A stretch of 37,323 bases of DNA from Asaia bogorensis (lineage in GTDB: Bacteria; Pseudomonadota; Alphaproteobacteria; CACIAM-22H2): positions 1 to 37,323 of the forward strand of contig CAMDLT010000040.1 in assembly GCA_945901855.1 (NCBI GenBank), given 5' to 3'. The stretch's first letter is position 1. Every line of letters begins with the position of its first letter. Below the pieces are notes generated by a model, which searched no databases, was not told where the DNA came from, and saw only the letters and a program-made list of their open reading frames with translations. Positions 1 to 8,721 of this stretch are shown piece by piece. Both the position numbers and the translations under genes were made by a program.

Positions 1-256
1 CACTCTAACGCTCCCAATTCGGTGAAGCGAGTCTGCTCATTGAAATAACTGACACTTAGATATCGTCCGTGGCTGTGTTGCCGCAGCTTTTGCAATAGAA
101 TTCGCAAATTGCACAACGCGTCGACGACTGTGCGCAATCGATCGATAGAGTCCGCAAAAGATCCCGAATCTCAGAGCATAAAAAAGCAACCAACGTGAAG
201 AAATCAGCCGAACAAGTTAACGAAAAATTTATCTAATTTTGCCAATAATCGATTCT
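1..256. other. Left-edge non-coding region
   Basis: No reading frame here looks coding on either strand, and frames entering from the left edge stop quickly. The stretch is more AT-rich than the rest of the window, as expected for an intergenic or regulatory region. An imperfect inverted repeat (TTGCACA at 109-115 against TGTGCGCAA at 129-137) surrounds a CGTCGACG palindrome and could be an operator, but nothing identifies a regulator. No convincing promoter was found. Confidence 0.4.
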
Positions 257-511
257 ATGCAGATTCAATCCGCCGCTGTCAGTATTGGCAATGCTGGGGT
301 TCGCCCCGATCCTGCGCGCGTTGGCGCGCGCAGCGCACCATCCGGACGCTCGTCCGCCAGTGTATCGGCTGATTTTTCGCAAAACCTGCCGATACCGCCG
401 CGTGGGGCCGCCCTTGCCGAAGTACGCCTCGCGATTGCGGCCAATTTTTCGGACGATGCGAAGCCTGCGCGCACGTTGCCGCGCGGTTCGTTGGTCGATT
501 TGCGCGTCTGA
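257..511 (+). CDS. Small hypothetical protein (84 aa)
   Basis: A short open frame on the same strand as, and 44 bases ahead of, the NUDIX gene. The ATG at 257 is chosen over an in-frame TTG at 239 because the product then starts MQIQSAAVSIG; neither start has a clear Shine-Dalgarno. The product has no membrane segment or known domain. It is rich in Ala, Ser, Arg and Pro in the middle and ends in PRGSLVDLRV, a compact tail of the kind seen on small alphaproteobacterial hypotheticals. That resemblance is from memory and weak. Codon use is less GC-biased than in neighbouring genes, so it may be a real small gene or chance open frame. Confidence 0.4.
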   Translation: MQIQSAAVSIGNAGVRPDPARVGARSAPSGRSSASVSADFSQNLPIPPRGAALAEVRLAIAANFSDDAKPARTLPRGSLVDLRV

Positions 512-555
512 TCCTTGCCAATCTCGGCGCTCGCGCGCGACACTCGGCTTCCAAG

Positions 556-1092
556 ATGAGCAGCGCCAAATCCATCGGTCCTTCGGTCCGCACGATCCCG
601 GACGGCGACAATCGCGAGCGCTTGGTTTGCGCCGATTGCGGCTTCGTGCAGTACGAAAATCCGAAAATTGTGGCGGGCGCGCTCGTACTGTCGGCCGGGC
701 GCGTGTTGCTGTGCAAGCGCGCGATCGAACCGCGCATTGGATTTTGGACGTTGCCTGCGGGCTATCTTGAACTTGGCGAAGCGCCCGAAACCGGGGCCGC
801 GCGCGAAGCGCTGGAAGAAGCGGGCGCCGATATCGCGATCGATGCGCTGCTCGCCATCTACTCCGTACCGCGCATCAGCCAGGTGCAGATCATCTACCGC
901 GCGACGTTTCGTAACCCGGGTTTCGCGCCAGGCATCGAAAGCCTCGATGTACAATTGTTCGACTGGTCGCAAATCCCGTGGGATGCGTTGGCGTTTCCCA
1001 CCGTTCGTTGGGCGCTGGAAGCTTGGCGGCGCGTCGGCGATGCGACGAACTTTTCGCCCGATACAAACCCAAAATCTAACGCGGATCCCTGA
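556..1092 (+). CDS. NUDIX hydrolase with N-terminal zinc-ribbon remnant
   Basis: NUDIX proteins hydrolyse nucleoside diphosphates linked to another group; the substrate cannot be told from this sequence. A full Nudix box is visible at residues 69-91: Gly69, Glu75, Arg83-Glu84, Glu87-Glu88 and Gly90 fit the G-x5-E-x7-REUxEExGU pattern. A CADCG knuckle at residues 25-29 followed by YENPKIVAG is the usual short N-terminal extension of the zinc-ribbon NUDIX subgroup, although only one Cys pair is present. The 178-aa length suits this subgroup. The ATG at 556 is the natural start because it leaves the Cys knuckle intact. Its 3' end overlaps the convergent hydroxylase gene by 17 bases. Confidence 0.9.
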   Translation: MSSAKSIGPSVRTIPDGDNRERLVCADCGFVQYENPKIVAGALVLSAGRVLLCKRAIEPRIGFWTLPAGYLELGEAPETGAAREALEEAGADIAIDALLAIYSVPRISQVQIIYRATFRNPGFAPGIESLDVQLFDWSQIPWDALAFPTVRWALEAWRRVGDATNFSPDTNPKSNADP

Positions 1093-1867
1093 ACGGCTGC
1101 AGCAACAAGGCGTCCAGGCGCTGCGCTTGGGCGGGGCGAAACGCATCGAGCCCGATCGTCATGCCAAGCTGGCCTGCGGCCGGTTCGGCCCGGAATGTCG
1201 AAAAAAGACGATCCCACCAGGGCACCGAAAAACCGAAATTGCTGTCGGTCTCGGCCGGCACGGTCGAGTGATGGATACGGTGCAGATCGGGCGTGACGAG
1301 CGCCAGTCGCACGATACGCTCGGCAAAGTCCGGCAGCCGGACGTTCGAATGGTTGAACATCGAACACGCGTTCAGCGCAATTTCGAACGCCAGCACGGCA
1401 GCGGCGGGCGCGCCCAAAATCGCGATCAGCGCGAGCTTGATGCCGAGCGACAGCACGATCTCGCCGGGATGGAACCTTGCGCCGCTGGTGACGTCAAGAT
1501 CGACGTCGCTATGGTGCATGCGATGCAATCGCCAGAAAATCGGCACCGCGTGGAAAACCCGATGCTGGAAATAGATCGCAAGATCCAGCAGCGCCCACGC
1601 AATGACAAAAGCACCCCAACCCGCGATGCCCAAAAACGGCAGCAAACCGATATTCGCGGAATCGAGCGCCGTCGCAAACGCGACCGCGCCGCCTGGAAGC
1701 GCCACGCGCACGATCAGCGAGTCGAGGATCGCAATGCCGACATTGGAAGGCCACCGCGCTTTGCGTCCAAGCGTGGCGGCGCGCCGCGGTGCGGCAACCT
1801 CCCACAGCGCCATGACGATCAGCACGCCGAAAAAAATCGCGAGACGCAGAGCAGCTTCATCTTCCAT
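1076..1867 (-). CDS. Sterol desaturase / fatty acid hydroxylase family membrane protein
   Basis: A membrane-bound di-iron oxygenase of the fatty acid hydroxylase superfamily, which hydroxylates or desaturates lipid or sterol-like substrates. The histidine clusters that bind the two irons are all present: HRVFH (102-106), HRMHH (115-119), His133, NHSN (171-174) and HRIHH (196-200). Hydrophobic segments lie near residues 8-22, 45-66, 78-100 and 138-166. At 263 aa it is a normal length for the bacterial group. The lipid substrate is unknown. It converges on the NUDIX gene with a 17-base overlap, and a GC-rich hairpin (1912-1942) separates it from the micro-ORF upstream on the same strand. Confidence 0.9.
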   Translation of the reverse strand: MEDEAALRLAIFFGVLIVMALWEVAAPRRAATLGRKARWPSNVGIAILDSLIVRVALPGGAVAFATALDSANIGLLPFLGIAGWGAFVIAWALLDLAIYFQHRVFHAVPIFWRLHRMHHSDVDLDVTSGARFHPGEIVLSLGIKLALIAILGAPAAAVLAFEIALNACSMFNHSNVRLPDFAERIVRLALVTPDLHRIHHSTVPAETDSNFGFSVPWWDRLFSTFRAEPAAGQLGMTIGLDAFRPAQAQRLDALLLQPFRDPR

Positions 1868-1911
1868 CGTGAATTAGCATAGCGCGAATTTTCAGGACCC
1901 CAAACGCAGAA

Positions 1912-1942
1912 GGGGCGCGGAGAGAAGAACCCCCCACGCCCC
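1912..1942 (-). terminator. GC-rich hairpin after the micro-ORF
   Basis: On the minus strand a 9-base-pair stem (1934-1942 with 1912-1920, one G-U pair) closes a 13-base pyrimidine-rich loop and is followed by a weak U-containing tail. It sits 23 bases past the micro-ORF stop and 45 bases before the hydroxylase start. It could terminate the micro-ORF transcript or attenuate readthrough into the hydroxylase gene. The U tract is poor, so this is tentative. Confidence 0.4.
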
Positions 1943-1965
1943 CAAATGCACCGAGCAGAAGCCGC

Positions 1966-2016
1966 TTACTTCTTCTTCTTCGCGGCCTTCTTCTTCGCCT
2001 TTTTCTTCGCAGCCAT
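1966..2016 (-). CDS. 16-aa lysine/alanine micro-protein
   Basis: A 16-codon frame encoding MAAKKKAKKKAAKKKK, ten Lys and five Ala after the Met, ending in TAA. A perfect AAGGAG (2024-2029 on the forward numbering) lies 7 bases before the ATG, better than most ribosome-binding sites in this window, which argues for translation. Composition resembles the Lys/Ala-rich tails of bacterial H1-like histones and suggests nucleic acid binding, but that is inference from charge only. A GC-rich hairpin follows at 1912-1942. It is below the length cut-off of ordinary gene finders. It could instead be a chance AAG/GCC repeat, though the ribosome site makes that less likely. Confidence 0.5.
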   Translation of the reverse strand: MAAKKKAKKKAAKKKK

Positions 2017-2366
2017 GATGTGACTCCTTGTTTCCGATGGAGTCGAACCCGAAAGAGCACGCTAGAGATCTGAGCGGAGCTGGGTGTTTATCCCTGCACT
2101 TTTGACCGCTAGCGGAGTTGGAGCCCTTTCTGAACACGATCCGACCATCGACAGAACATCATTTTGAACAAGGGGCTGTCAAGGAAATTCAATATGAGGG
2201 GGGTTGACATCGCTGATCCCACTACGCGTAGCGGCTTCTGCCGAGTCTTGCGGAAGCAAAAAAATACGACGCTATATTTGGTGTTTGATCGCCAAGAAAC
2301 CCGCATAAAATCGAAATAATTCGAAGGTTTTCAATCCGCACCCTTTGGATGAAACTCTGATCGTAT
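2017..2366. other. Intergenic region between micro-ORF and ftsY
   Basis: About 350 bases without a supported gene, with lower GC than the flanks. It carries the AAGGAG of the micro-ORF at 2024-2029 (minus strand). A perfect TTGACA box lies at 2204-2209 on the plus strand but has no matching -10 box at proper spacing. A hairpin at 2235-2256 is followed by A residues on the plus strand, the wrong polarity for a plus-strand terminator. No tRNA or other structured RNA was recognised, and no clear terminator follows ftsY. Confidence 0.4.
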
Positions 2367-3287
2367 TTAGACGCTTTCGATATCCAAAAGTTCGTCCGAA
2401 AAATTTTTTGCATCGAACGATTTCAGATCGTCGATTCCCTCGCCAACGCCGATAAGAATCGTCGGAGTCGCGAATCGATTCGCGATCGCGACCAAGATGC
2501 CGCCTTTGGCGCTGCCGTCGAGCTTGGTGACGACCAACGCATCGACCGCAACGATGCTCTTGAACGTCTCGACCTGCGTCAGCGCGTTTTGTCCGATCGT
2601 CGCGTCGAGCACGAGCATCGTGTCGTGCGGCGCCGTCGGATCGAGCTTCTTGATCACGCGCACGACCTTTTTCAACTCGTCCATCAGGTCGGCTTTGTTG
2701 TGCAAACGCCCGGCCGTGTCGACCAGCAGCACATCGATATCGGCCGCACGCGCTTTCTCGAGCGCCTCGAACGCAAGTGCCGCCGGTTCGACGCCTTCTT
2801 TGCCCGATACAACCGCAACGCCCGTCCGCTCGCCCCAGATTTCAAGCTGGCGCACGGCGGCCGCACGGAACGTATCGCCTGCGGCCAGCATCACCGACTT
2901 GCCTTCGGCTTTGAGCGACGACGCGATTTTGCCGATCGTTGTGGTCTTGCCGCTGCCGTTGACGCCCACGACAAGCACGACATGCGGACGGTTGGCGGCA
3001 TTGGGCGCCCATTTCTTGGCCACGGGCTCCAAAATTGCCGCAATGTCCGCCGCAAGGGCGCGTCGCACGTCGATCGCGGGCGTGCCTGCCGGAAATTTTC
3101 GTGCGCGGATGCCCTCGACGAGCTTGGCCGCGACCGCAGGACCCAAATCGGCAGCGATCAGCGCGTCCTCAAGCGCTTCGAGCGATTCGGCATCGAGGCG
3201 GCCAAGATTGAGCGCGCGCCCGATCCCTTCGACAAGTTTGCTCGACGATTTGCGCAGGCCGTCTTTGAGTTTCGCAAGCCAGCTCAT
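2367..3287 (-). CDS. ftsY: Signal recognition particle receptor FtsY
   Basis: FtsY is the membrane-associated GTPase that docks the Ffh-RNA-ribosome complex at the translocon. The 306-aa protein has the helical N domain (about residues 1-95) and the G domain, with GVNGSGKTT at 108-116, DTAGR, and the TKLDGSAKGG motif near the C terminus. The acidic A domain of the E. coli protein is absent, so this is the short form. The ATG at 3287 overlaps the mtaB stop as ATGA and gives the standard [11 protein letters not shown] start; the frame is open further upstream but that part lies inside mtaB. It is the last gene of the dapF-mtaB-ftsY operon. Its partner ffh lies nearby on the other strand. Confidence 0.97.
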   Translation of the reverse strand: MSWLAKLKDGLRKSSSKLVEGIGRALNLGRLDAESLEALEDALIAADLGPAVAAKLVEGIRARKFPAGTPAIDVRRALAADIAAILEPVAKKWAPNAANRPHVVLVVGVNGSGKTTTIGKIASSLKAEGKSVMLAAGDTFRAAAVRQLEIWGERTGVAVVSGKEGVEPAALAFEALEKARAADIDVLLVDTAGRLHNKADLMDELKKVVRVIKKLDPTAPHDTMLVLDATIGQNALTQVETFKSIVAVDALVVTKLDGSAKGGILVAIANRFATPTILIGVGEGIDDLKSFDAKNFSDELLDIESV

Positions 3288-4513
3288 GCCAATGCCGCCA
3301 TGCCGTCGTGCCCTCGAATCCGAACCCGCAGCAGCGTGCCGCGGTTCGCCGGCGTCGCGAGTTTGACGCGCACACCCTGCGCATCGAGCCCGTCGCATCC
3401 GGATTTTTCCACCAGCACGTCGGCGATCGTCCCGATGCGCGCCGCAAGATAGCGCGTGCGCGCCGCCGCCACGGCGTTGCGCAGGCGCTGTGCGCGCGCG
3501 GCGACGATGCCCGGGGCGACGGCGCGCATGCGCGCTGCCGGGGTGCCGGGGCGCGGCGAATAGGCAAAGACATGCGCGTTCGAAAAGCCCGCCTCGTCGA
3601 CGAGCGCAAGACTATTGGCAAACGCCGCGTCGCTTTCGGTGGGAAAACCCGCGATCAGATCGGCGCCGATCGCGATATCGGGGCGTGCTGCGTGCGCGCG
3701 CGCTGCGACTTCCAAAATCTGCGCGCGATTGTGACGCCGCTTCATGCGTTTCAAGACCAGATCGTCGCCCGCCTGCGCCGACAAATGCAAAAACGGCGCG
3801 AGGCGGGATTCGTGCGCCAAAAGTTCGAAGATCGCATCGTCCAGTTCGGCCGGATCGACCGACGACAGGCGCAACCGCTTGAGGCCGGGCACGCGGTCCA
3901 AAATCTCGGCGCAGGCGTGCCCCAGGCGCGGACGCCCCGGCAAATCGTTGCCCCACGCGGTCAGATCCACGCCGGTCAGCACCACTTCCAAGCGGCCGGC
4001 ATCGACTGCGCCCGCAACCCGCGCGACCAACCGGTCGAGCGGCAGCGAGCGCGAGGGCCCGCGTCCGTAGGGAATGATGCAGAAAGTGCAGCGATGGTCG
4101 CAGCCTTGCTGCATCTCGACGAACGCGCGCGTGCGGCCGGGAGCGAGGCTCGCGTCGCTTTCGACAAAATCTTGGCGCACCATGATGTCGGAAACGCCGT
4201 TCGCGCGCCCGGCCCAGACGGCCGGGTCGAGCTTGTCGCGATTGCCGATCACGGCAGCGACTTCGTCCAGCGCTTCGAAGCGCTTGGGGTCGATCTGGGC
4301 GGCGCAGCCCGTCACCACGATGCGTGCATGGGGCCGCTCGCGCTTCAAACGACGGATCGCGGCAAACGCGTCGCGCTCGGCCTCAAGCGTGACCGCGCAG
4401 CTGTTGATCACGACCGTATCGCGATCGCCAGCGCCAGCCAGCATCGATTCGATCGAGGCAGCCTCGGCGGCATTCAAGCGGCAGCCGAAATTGATCACGC
4501 GCGGCTCGCTCAT
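3284..4513 (-). CDS. mtaB: tRNA t6A37 methylthiotransferase MtaB
   Basis: A radical-SAM methylthiotransferase that converts t6A at position 37 of ANN-decoding tRNAs to ms2t6A. The N-terminal UPF0004 domain shows its three cluster cysteines at residues 11, 39 and 70. The radical SAM C-x3-C-x2-C is at 138, 142 and 145 (CDHRCTFC). A C-terminal TRAM-like segment starts near residue 355. Length is 409 aa from the ATG at 4513, which overlaps the dapF stop as ATGA and gives [14 protein letters not shown], typical of the family. Related MiaB and RimO differ in the sequence around the clusters; the GCRLN and PYGRGPSRS motifs point to MtaB. Confidence 0.95.
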   Translation of the reverse strand: MSEPRVINFGCRLNAAEAASIESMLAGAGDRDTVVINSCAVTLEAERDAFAAIRRLKRERPHARIVVTGCAAQIDPKRFEALDEVAAVIGNRDKLDPAVWAGRANGVSDIMVRQDFVESDASLAPGRTRAFVEMQQGCDHRCTFCIIPYGRGPSRSLPLDRLVARVAGAVDAGRLEVVLTGVDLTAWGNDLPGRPRLGHACAEILDRVPGLKRLRLSSVDPAELDDAIFELLAHESRLAPFLHLSAQAGDDLVLKRMKRRHNRAQILEVAARAHAARPDIAIGADLIAGFPTESDAAFANSLALVDEAGFSNAHVFAYSPRPGTPAARMRAVAPGIVAARAQRLRNAVAAARTRYLAARIGTIADVLVEKSGCDGLDAQGVRVKLATPANRGTLLRVRIRGHDGMAALA

Positions 4514-5349
4514 AACTGCCATTCGCCCGTAAACGACACGGCGACGGGTCCGCCCATCAGCACATGGCCATTTTCGAGCCATTCAATATCCAGGCTGCCG
4601 GAACCGTCGGCGCTGCCATCGACGACGATCTCGGCCTTGCGCCCGCCGAGCAACCCGCGCCGGATCGCCGCAACGGTCGCAGCGCAAGCGCCCGAACCGC
4701 AGGCAAGCGTAATGCCCGCCCCGCGCTCCCACACGCGCAAGCGTATCCGCGCCCGATCGAGGATCTGTGCAACGCCGATATTTGCGCGCTCGGGAAACAT
4801 CGCATGGCGTTCGAGGCCGGGGCCAAGCGCGGCAAGATCGATTGCCCCGATGTCAGGCACAAAAAACGTCGCGTGCGGATTGCCCATACCGGTCGCCACG
4901 GGATCGGCCAGCGCGCCGACCGAAATCGGCACATGCAGCGTGTCGACTGCGCGGGCCAGCGGGATTTCGTTCCAAGCCAAGCGGGCTGGACCCATATCGA
5001 CAGTGACGCGGCCTTTGGCGTCGCGCACGGCCGCAAGCGCGCCAGCGACGGTCTGGATAGCGAGCGCATCGCGGCCCATTTCGCGCATGACAAGGTCGGC
5101 CACGCAGCGCGTGCCGTTGCCGCACGCACCCGCTTGCGATCCGTCGGAATTGAGGAAGCGGAAAAACACGTCGGCTGCGGGACTCTTGGGCGACTCCAGC
5201 ACGATCAGCTGGTCGAACCCGACGCCTTTGCGCCGGTCGGCAATGGCGCGCACGAGATTGTCGTTGAGCGCCCGCGGCTGTGTGCGCGCGTCGATCACAA
5301 CAAAATCGTTGCCCAGACCATGCATTTTCAAGAACGGCAGCGTGCCCAT
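4510..5349 (-). CDS. dapF: Diaminopimelate epimerase
   Basis: DapF interconverts LL- and meso-diaminopimelate, the last step before lysine and a peptidoglycan precursor. It is a PLP-independent two-cysteine epimerase. Both catalytic cysteines are visible: Cys76 in GACGNGTRC and Cys217 in LACGSGACA. The protein is 279 aa, normal length, starting [16 protein letters not shown]. It is the first gene of a minus-strand operon with mtaB and ftsY, joined by ATGA overlaps, an order common in alphaproteobacteria. Its start faces away from ffh across about 260 bases. Confidence 0.97.
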   Translation of the reverse strand: MGTLPFLKMHGLGNDFVVIDARTQPRALNDNLVRAIADRRKGVGFDQLIVLESPKSPAADVFFRFLNSDGSQAGACGNGTRCVADLVMREMGRDALAIQTVAGALAAVRDAKGRVTVDMGPARLAWNEIPLARAVDTLHVPISVGALADPVATGMGNPHATFFVPDIGAIDLAALGPGLERHAMFPERANIGVAQILDRARIRLRVWERGAGITLACGSGACAATVAAIRRGLLGGRKAEIVVDGSADGSGSLDIEWLENGHVLMGGPVAVSFTGEWQL

Positions 5350-5480
5350 GGCCGCGATATAGGGCGCTGGGGCCGGGTTTGTCTAGCCACGAGCCCCGCG
5401 CCGCCGGATCGTGCCGGCATTGAAGCGCCGCCGGGCGCGCGCAGTCGCTTCAAAGTCGGATGGAAGGCGAGGATCAAGGC

Positions 5481-5509
5481 TTGACGCCCCAACGCCGACG
5501 CCTTAAAAC
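5481..5509 (+). promoter_or_regulatory. Putative sigma70 promoter of the ffh operon
   Basis: TTGACG (5481-5486) and TAAAAC (5504-5509) are separated by 17 bases and match five and four of six consensus positions. Transcription would start near 5516 and give a leader of roughly 95 bases before ffh. It is the best-matching pair seen in the dapF-ffh gap. Confidence 0.5.
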
Positions 5510-5555
5510 CACCGCCGTTCAGGGGAAATTTTGCACCTCTGGGCCTTCGGGTCTC

Positions 5556-5597
5556 CCGCCGTCCGCGAGTTTCGCGCACGGCGGTCGTTTTGTTTTG
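5556..5597 (+). terminator. Terminator-like hairpin in the ffh leader (possible attenuator)
   Basis: A 13-base-pair stem with one mismatch (5556-5568 against 5572-5584) closes a GTT loop and is followed directly by a T-rich tract (TCGTTTTGTTTT). This has the form of an intrinsic terminator lying only 15 bases before the ffh start codon and downstream of the putative promoter at 5481. A second CCGCCGT copy at 5512-5518, at the very start of the leader, could compete for the right arm. A role in attenuation is inferred. Confidence 0.55.
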
Positions 5598-5611
5598 CGC
5601 GCAAGGGAAAG

Positions 5612-6961
5612 ATGTTCGAGACGCTTTCAGGCAAATTGGGGTCGGTTTTCGACAAGCTGCGCGGGCGCGGTGCGCTCACGCAGGACGATGTCGATGCGGC
5701 TCTGCGCGACGTGCGCGTCGCCTTGCTCGAAGCCGACGTCGCTTTGCAGGTCGTCAAAGATTTTATCTCGGCCGTTAAACTCGAAGCGATCGGCCAGCAG
5801 GTCGTGCGCTCGGTCACGCCCGGCCAGATGGTCGTCAAGATCGTCAACGACAAGCTGGTCGAGATGCTGGGCTCGTCGGCGGTCGACCTTAATCTGCGCG
5901 CCAATCCGCCGGTTGCCATTTTGATGCTGGGCCTGCAGGGATCGGGCAAAACCACGACGTCGGCGAAGCTTGCCCGTCGGCTCGTGCAGAAAGATCGCAA
6001 GAAGGTTCTGCTTGCCTCCCTCGACGTGCGCCGCCCGGCCGCCCAGGAACAGCTGGCTGTCCTCGGCACGCAGGTCGAAGTCCCGACCCTGCCGATCGTT
6101 GCGGGCCAAGATCCAGTCGCGATCGCCAAGCGCGCGATGGAAGTGGGCCGCACCGAGGGCTACGATATCGTCATTCTCGATACGGCCGGGCGCCTGTCGA
6201 TCGACGACGAGCTGATGAACGAGGCCGCCGCCGTGCGCGATGCGGTTGGCCCCACCGAATCGCTGCTGGTAGTCGATGCGCTGACCGGCCAGGACGCGGT
6301 CAACACGGCGACGCAATTCAATACGCGCCTCGGCGTTACGGGCATCGTTATGACGCGCGTGGACGGCGACCAGCGCGGCGGCGCGGCGCTGTCGATGCGC
6401 GCCGTCACCGGCAAGCCGATCAAGTTCGTCGGCCTCGGCGAAAAGATGGACGCGTTCGACGTGTTCTATCCCGACCGTATCGCGGGCCGCATTTTGGGCA
6501 TGGGCGACATTGTCGGCCTTGTCGAAAAGGCCCAGGAAAATGTCGCGGCCGAAGACGCCGAGAAACTGGCCCGCAAAATCAAGTCGGGCGAATTCGATTT
6601 CAACGACATGCTCTCGCAGCTCGAACAGCTCAAAAAGATGGGCGGTCTTGGCGGCGTGATGAACATGCTGCCGGGCGTGCAGAAGATGAAGGCGCAGCTC
6701 GCTTCCGCCAATATCGACGAGAAGGTCGTCGGCCGTCAGGCCGCGATCATTCGCGCCATGACCAAAAAAGAACGTCGCGATTCCAAGCTGCTCAACGGCA
6801 GCCGCAAGCGCCGCATCGCGACGGGCTCGGGAACCTCGGTCGAGGAGGTCAATCGCCTCGTGAAGCAGTTCATGGAAATGAGCCGCGTCATGAAGCAGAT
6901 GGGCAAGCTCGGCCAAAAGGGCGTGATGCGGACCGGGATCGCAAACTTGTTCCGCCGCTAG
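5612..6961 (+). CDS. ffh: Signal recognition particle protein Ffh
   Basis: Ffh is the SRP GTPase that binds 4.5S RNA and signal peptides and delivers ribosomes to FtsY. The 449-aa protein has the N domain ([18 protein letters not shown]), the P loop GLQGSGKTT at 107-115, DTAGR, the [11 protein letters not shown] motif, and a methionine-rich M domain with [12 protein letters not shown]. The ATG at 5612 is chosen over an open upstream extension because it gives the conserved N terminus and has AAGGG four bases ahead. It heads an operon with rpsP, rimM, trmD and rplS. A terminator-like hairpin stands in its leader. Confidence 0.97.
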   Translation: MFETLSGKLGSVFDKLRGRGALTQDDVDAALRDVRVALLEADVALQVVKDFISAVKLEAIGQQVVRSVTPGQMVVKIVNDKLVEMLGSSAVDLNLRANPPVAILMLGLQGSGKTTTSAKLARRLVQKDRKKVLLASLDVRRPAAQEQLAVLGTQVEVPTLPIVAGQDPVAIAKRAMEVGRTEGYDIVILDTAGRLSIDDELMNEAAAVRDAVGPTESLLVVDALTGQDAVNTATQFNTRLGVTGIVMTRVDGDQRGGAALSMRAVTGKPIKFVGLGEKMDAFDVFYPDRIAGRILGMGDIVGLVEKAQENVAAEDAEKLARKIKSGEFDFNDMLSQLEQLKKMGGLGGVMNMLPGVQKMKAQLASANIDEKVVGRQAAIIRAMTKKERRDSKLLNGSRKRRIATGSGTSVEEVNRLVKQFMEMSRVMKQMGKLGQKGVMRTGIANLFRR

Positions 6962-7011
6962 ACGATTTCAACGAACACACAGACAAGCCAACCGAAAGGA
7001 TCGATCCGACA

Positions 7012-7380
7012 ATGTCCGTCAAAATTCGCATGAGCCGCGGCGGTGCCAAGAACCGCCCACACTACAAGATCGTGATTGCCGACAGCCGCATGGCGCGCGA
7101 CGGCCGCTTCATCGAGAAGATCGGCTATTACGATCCGATGCGCACGAAGGAAGACCCGCTGCGCGTCGTGATCGATGTCGAGCGCGCCAAGTACTGGCTG
7201 TCGCAGGGCGCCCAGCCGTCGGATCGCGTCGCGCTGTTCCTGCACACGCTGTCGCTGGTGCCGAAGCCCGAACATCGCCCCTCGCCCAAGAAGTCGGCGC
7301 CCAAGAAGAAGGCGCAAGAGCGCTTGAGGGCCGCCGAAGAAGCCGCCGCCAAGGCCGCCGAAGCCGGCGCGGCCGCCTAA
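7012..7380 (+). CDS. rpsP: 30S ribosomal protein S16
   Basis: S16 is an early-assembling protein of the small ribosomal subunit. The core [20 protein letters not shown] is canonical and covers about the first 80 residues. The remaining 40 form a Lys/Ala/Glu-rich tail ([20 protein letters not shown]), the usual alphaproteobacterial C-terminal extension, making 122 aa against about 82 in E. coli. It lies 50 bases after ffh and 12 before rimM in the conserved ribosomal/tRNA-modification operon. Confidence 0.98.
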   Translation: MSVKIRMSRGGAKNRPHYKIVIADSRMARDGRFIEKIGYYDPMRTKEDPLRVVIDVERAKYWLSQGAQPSDRVALFLHTLSLVPKPEHRPSPKKSAPKKKAQERLRAAEEAAAKAAEAGAAA

Positions 7381-7392
7381 GACGGCGGGCCG

Positions 7393-7938
7393 ATGTCGGA
7401 AAAGCGCATCTTGGTCGGGGCGATCGCGGCGGCGCATGGCGTGCGCGGCGAGGTCAAGATCAAGAGCTTTACCGAGGTCGCGCGCGACGTTGGCGCCTAC
7501 GGGCCGGTCGAGGATGAAAGCGGCCAACGCCGCTTCAAACTCAAGCTGCGCGGCGAGGCCAAGGGGCTGGTGATCGTAGCGCTCGAGGGCGTCGGCGACC
7601 GCAATGCCGCCGAGGCGCTGAAGGGGCTGAGGCTCTACGTGCCGCGCGCGGCGCTGGGCAAAAAGCCCAAGCGCGCGGCCAAGAGCAGCGAGCGCTGGTT
7701 TGTCGCCGATCTGATCGGCATGGCAGCGTTCGACACCAACGGGGCCGCGATGGGAACGGTCAAGAACGTCGCCAATTACGGTGCGGGCGACATTCTGGAG
7801 GTGGCGACGGACGCGGGCGAAAGCCTGCTGTTTGCCTTCACCAAGCGCACGGTGCCGGACGTGGATATCGAAGCCCGGCGGATCACGATCGATCCGCCGC
7901 TGGAAATCGAAGCGAAAGAAGACGGAACGGACGAATGA
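7393..7938 (+). CDS. rimM: 16S rRNA processing protein RimM
   Basis: RimM assists maturation of the 30S head and binds S19. The 181-aa protein has the N-terminal RimM domain ([19 protein letters not shown], residues 8-26) and a C-terminal PRC-barrel-like part with [18 protein letters not shown] and [16 protein letters not shown]. Its stop overlaps the trmD start as ATGA, indicating translational coupling. Neighbours rpsP and trmD are the standard context. Confidence 0.96.
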   Translation: MSEKRILVGAIAAAHGVRGEVKIKSFTEVARDVGAYGPVEDESGQRRFKLKLRGEAKGLVIVALEGVGDRNAAEALKGLRLYVPRAALGKKPKRAAKSSERWFVADLIGMAAFDTNGAAMGTVKNVANYGAGDILEVATDAGESLLFAFTKRTVPDVDIEARRITIDPPLEIEAKEDGTDE

Positions 7939-8693
7939 ACGCGGCAACGGACACGGCAACGGACACCGGCGGCATCGGCGCAAAAGCGCCGTGGCATGCC
8001 TGCGTCTTGACGCTGTATCCGGCCATGTTTCCGGGTCCGCTGGGGTTGGGCATTCCCGGACGCGCCGTCGAAGACGCGGCGTGGACGCTCGACACGCTCG
8101 ATATCCGCAGCTTCGCGACCGACAAGCATCGCACCGTCGACGACCTGCCGTTTGGCGGCGGGCCCGGCATGGTGATGAAACCCGACGTGCTCGATGCGGC
8201 CTTGGCCGTGGCGATCGCAAGGGCCCCTGCGGGCGCGGTTGCGATCTGTCTGTCGCCGGCGGGCCAGCCATTCGACCAAGCGCTGGCGCGCGAGCTTTCG
8301 GCCGCACCGGGCGTCGTGCTCGTGTGCGGGCGGTTCGAGGGCATCGATGCGCGCGTGATCGAAGCGCGGGCATTGCGCGAGATTTCGATCGGCGATTTTG
8401 TGCTGTCGGGCGGCGAGCCTGCGGCCATGTGCCTGATCGACGCGTGCGTGCGGCTGTTGCCCGGCGTTTTGGGCGCGGCCGAATCGCTTGCGCAAGAAAG
8501 CTTCGACGACGGATTGCTCGAACATCCGCATTACACGCGCCCGGCCATCTGGCAGGCGCGCGAAGTGCCGGCGGTTTTGACCTCCGGCAACCACAAAAAC
8601 ATCCGCGCCTGGCGGCGGGAGCAGGCTTTGCGCCTGACCGCCGAACGGCGGCCCGATCTGTGGGCCAAATACCGGGCGCGCACGCAACACTGA
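7935..8693 (+). CDS. trmD: tRNA (guanine37-N1)-methyltransferase
   Basis: TrmD methylates N1 of G37 in tRNAs reading CNN codons, which prevents +1 frameshifting. It is a SPOUT-fold enzyme; the knot region is visible in [14 protein letters not shown] and [15 protein letters not shown], and the N-terminal [13 protein letters not shown] is canonical. The protein is 252 aa. The first 17 residues, with repeated [11 protein letters not shown], are a longer lead-in than usual, so translation could also begin a little later, but no better start with a ribosome site is seen. It overlaps rimM by four bases. Confidence 0.96.
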   Translation: MNAATDTATDTGGIGAKAPWHACVLTLYPAMFPGPLGLGIPGRAVEDAAWTLDTLDIRSFATDKHRTVDDLPFGGGPGMVMKPDVLDAALAVAIARAPAGAVAICLSPAGQPFDQALARELSAAPGVVLVCGRFEGIDARVIEARALREISIGDFVLSGGEPAAMCLIDACVRLLPGVLGAAESLAQESFDDGLLEHPHYTRPAIWQAREVPAVLTSGNHKNIRAWRREQALRLTAERRPDLWAKYRARTQH

Positions 8694-8721
8694 CATAAAC
8701 GGATCAACAAGGAGAAAGACC

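Noticed and set aside
265..1146. A 293-codon minus-strand frame over the NUDIX gene
   Set aside because: Shadow of a gene with an intact Nudix box; no recognisable domain.
2204..2209. Perfect TTGACA box in the intergenic region
   Set aside because: No -10 box at 15-19 bases and no plus-strand gene downstream.
2235..2266. Hairpin followed by A residues upstream of the micro-ORF
   Set aside because: The A tract has the wrong polarity for plus-strand termination, and no minus-strand gene ends there.
3308..5362. A 684-codon plus-strand open frame opposite mtaB and dapF
   Set aside because: High-GC antisense shadow; the minus-strand frames have complete catalytic motifs and coupled starts.
5510..5600. 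A 4.5S SRP RNA gene in the ffh leader
   Set aside because: The conserved GGAAGGAAGCAGCC-type loop is absent; only a terminator-like hairpin is seen.
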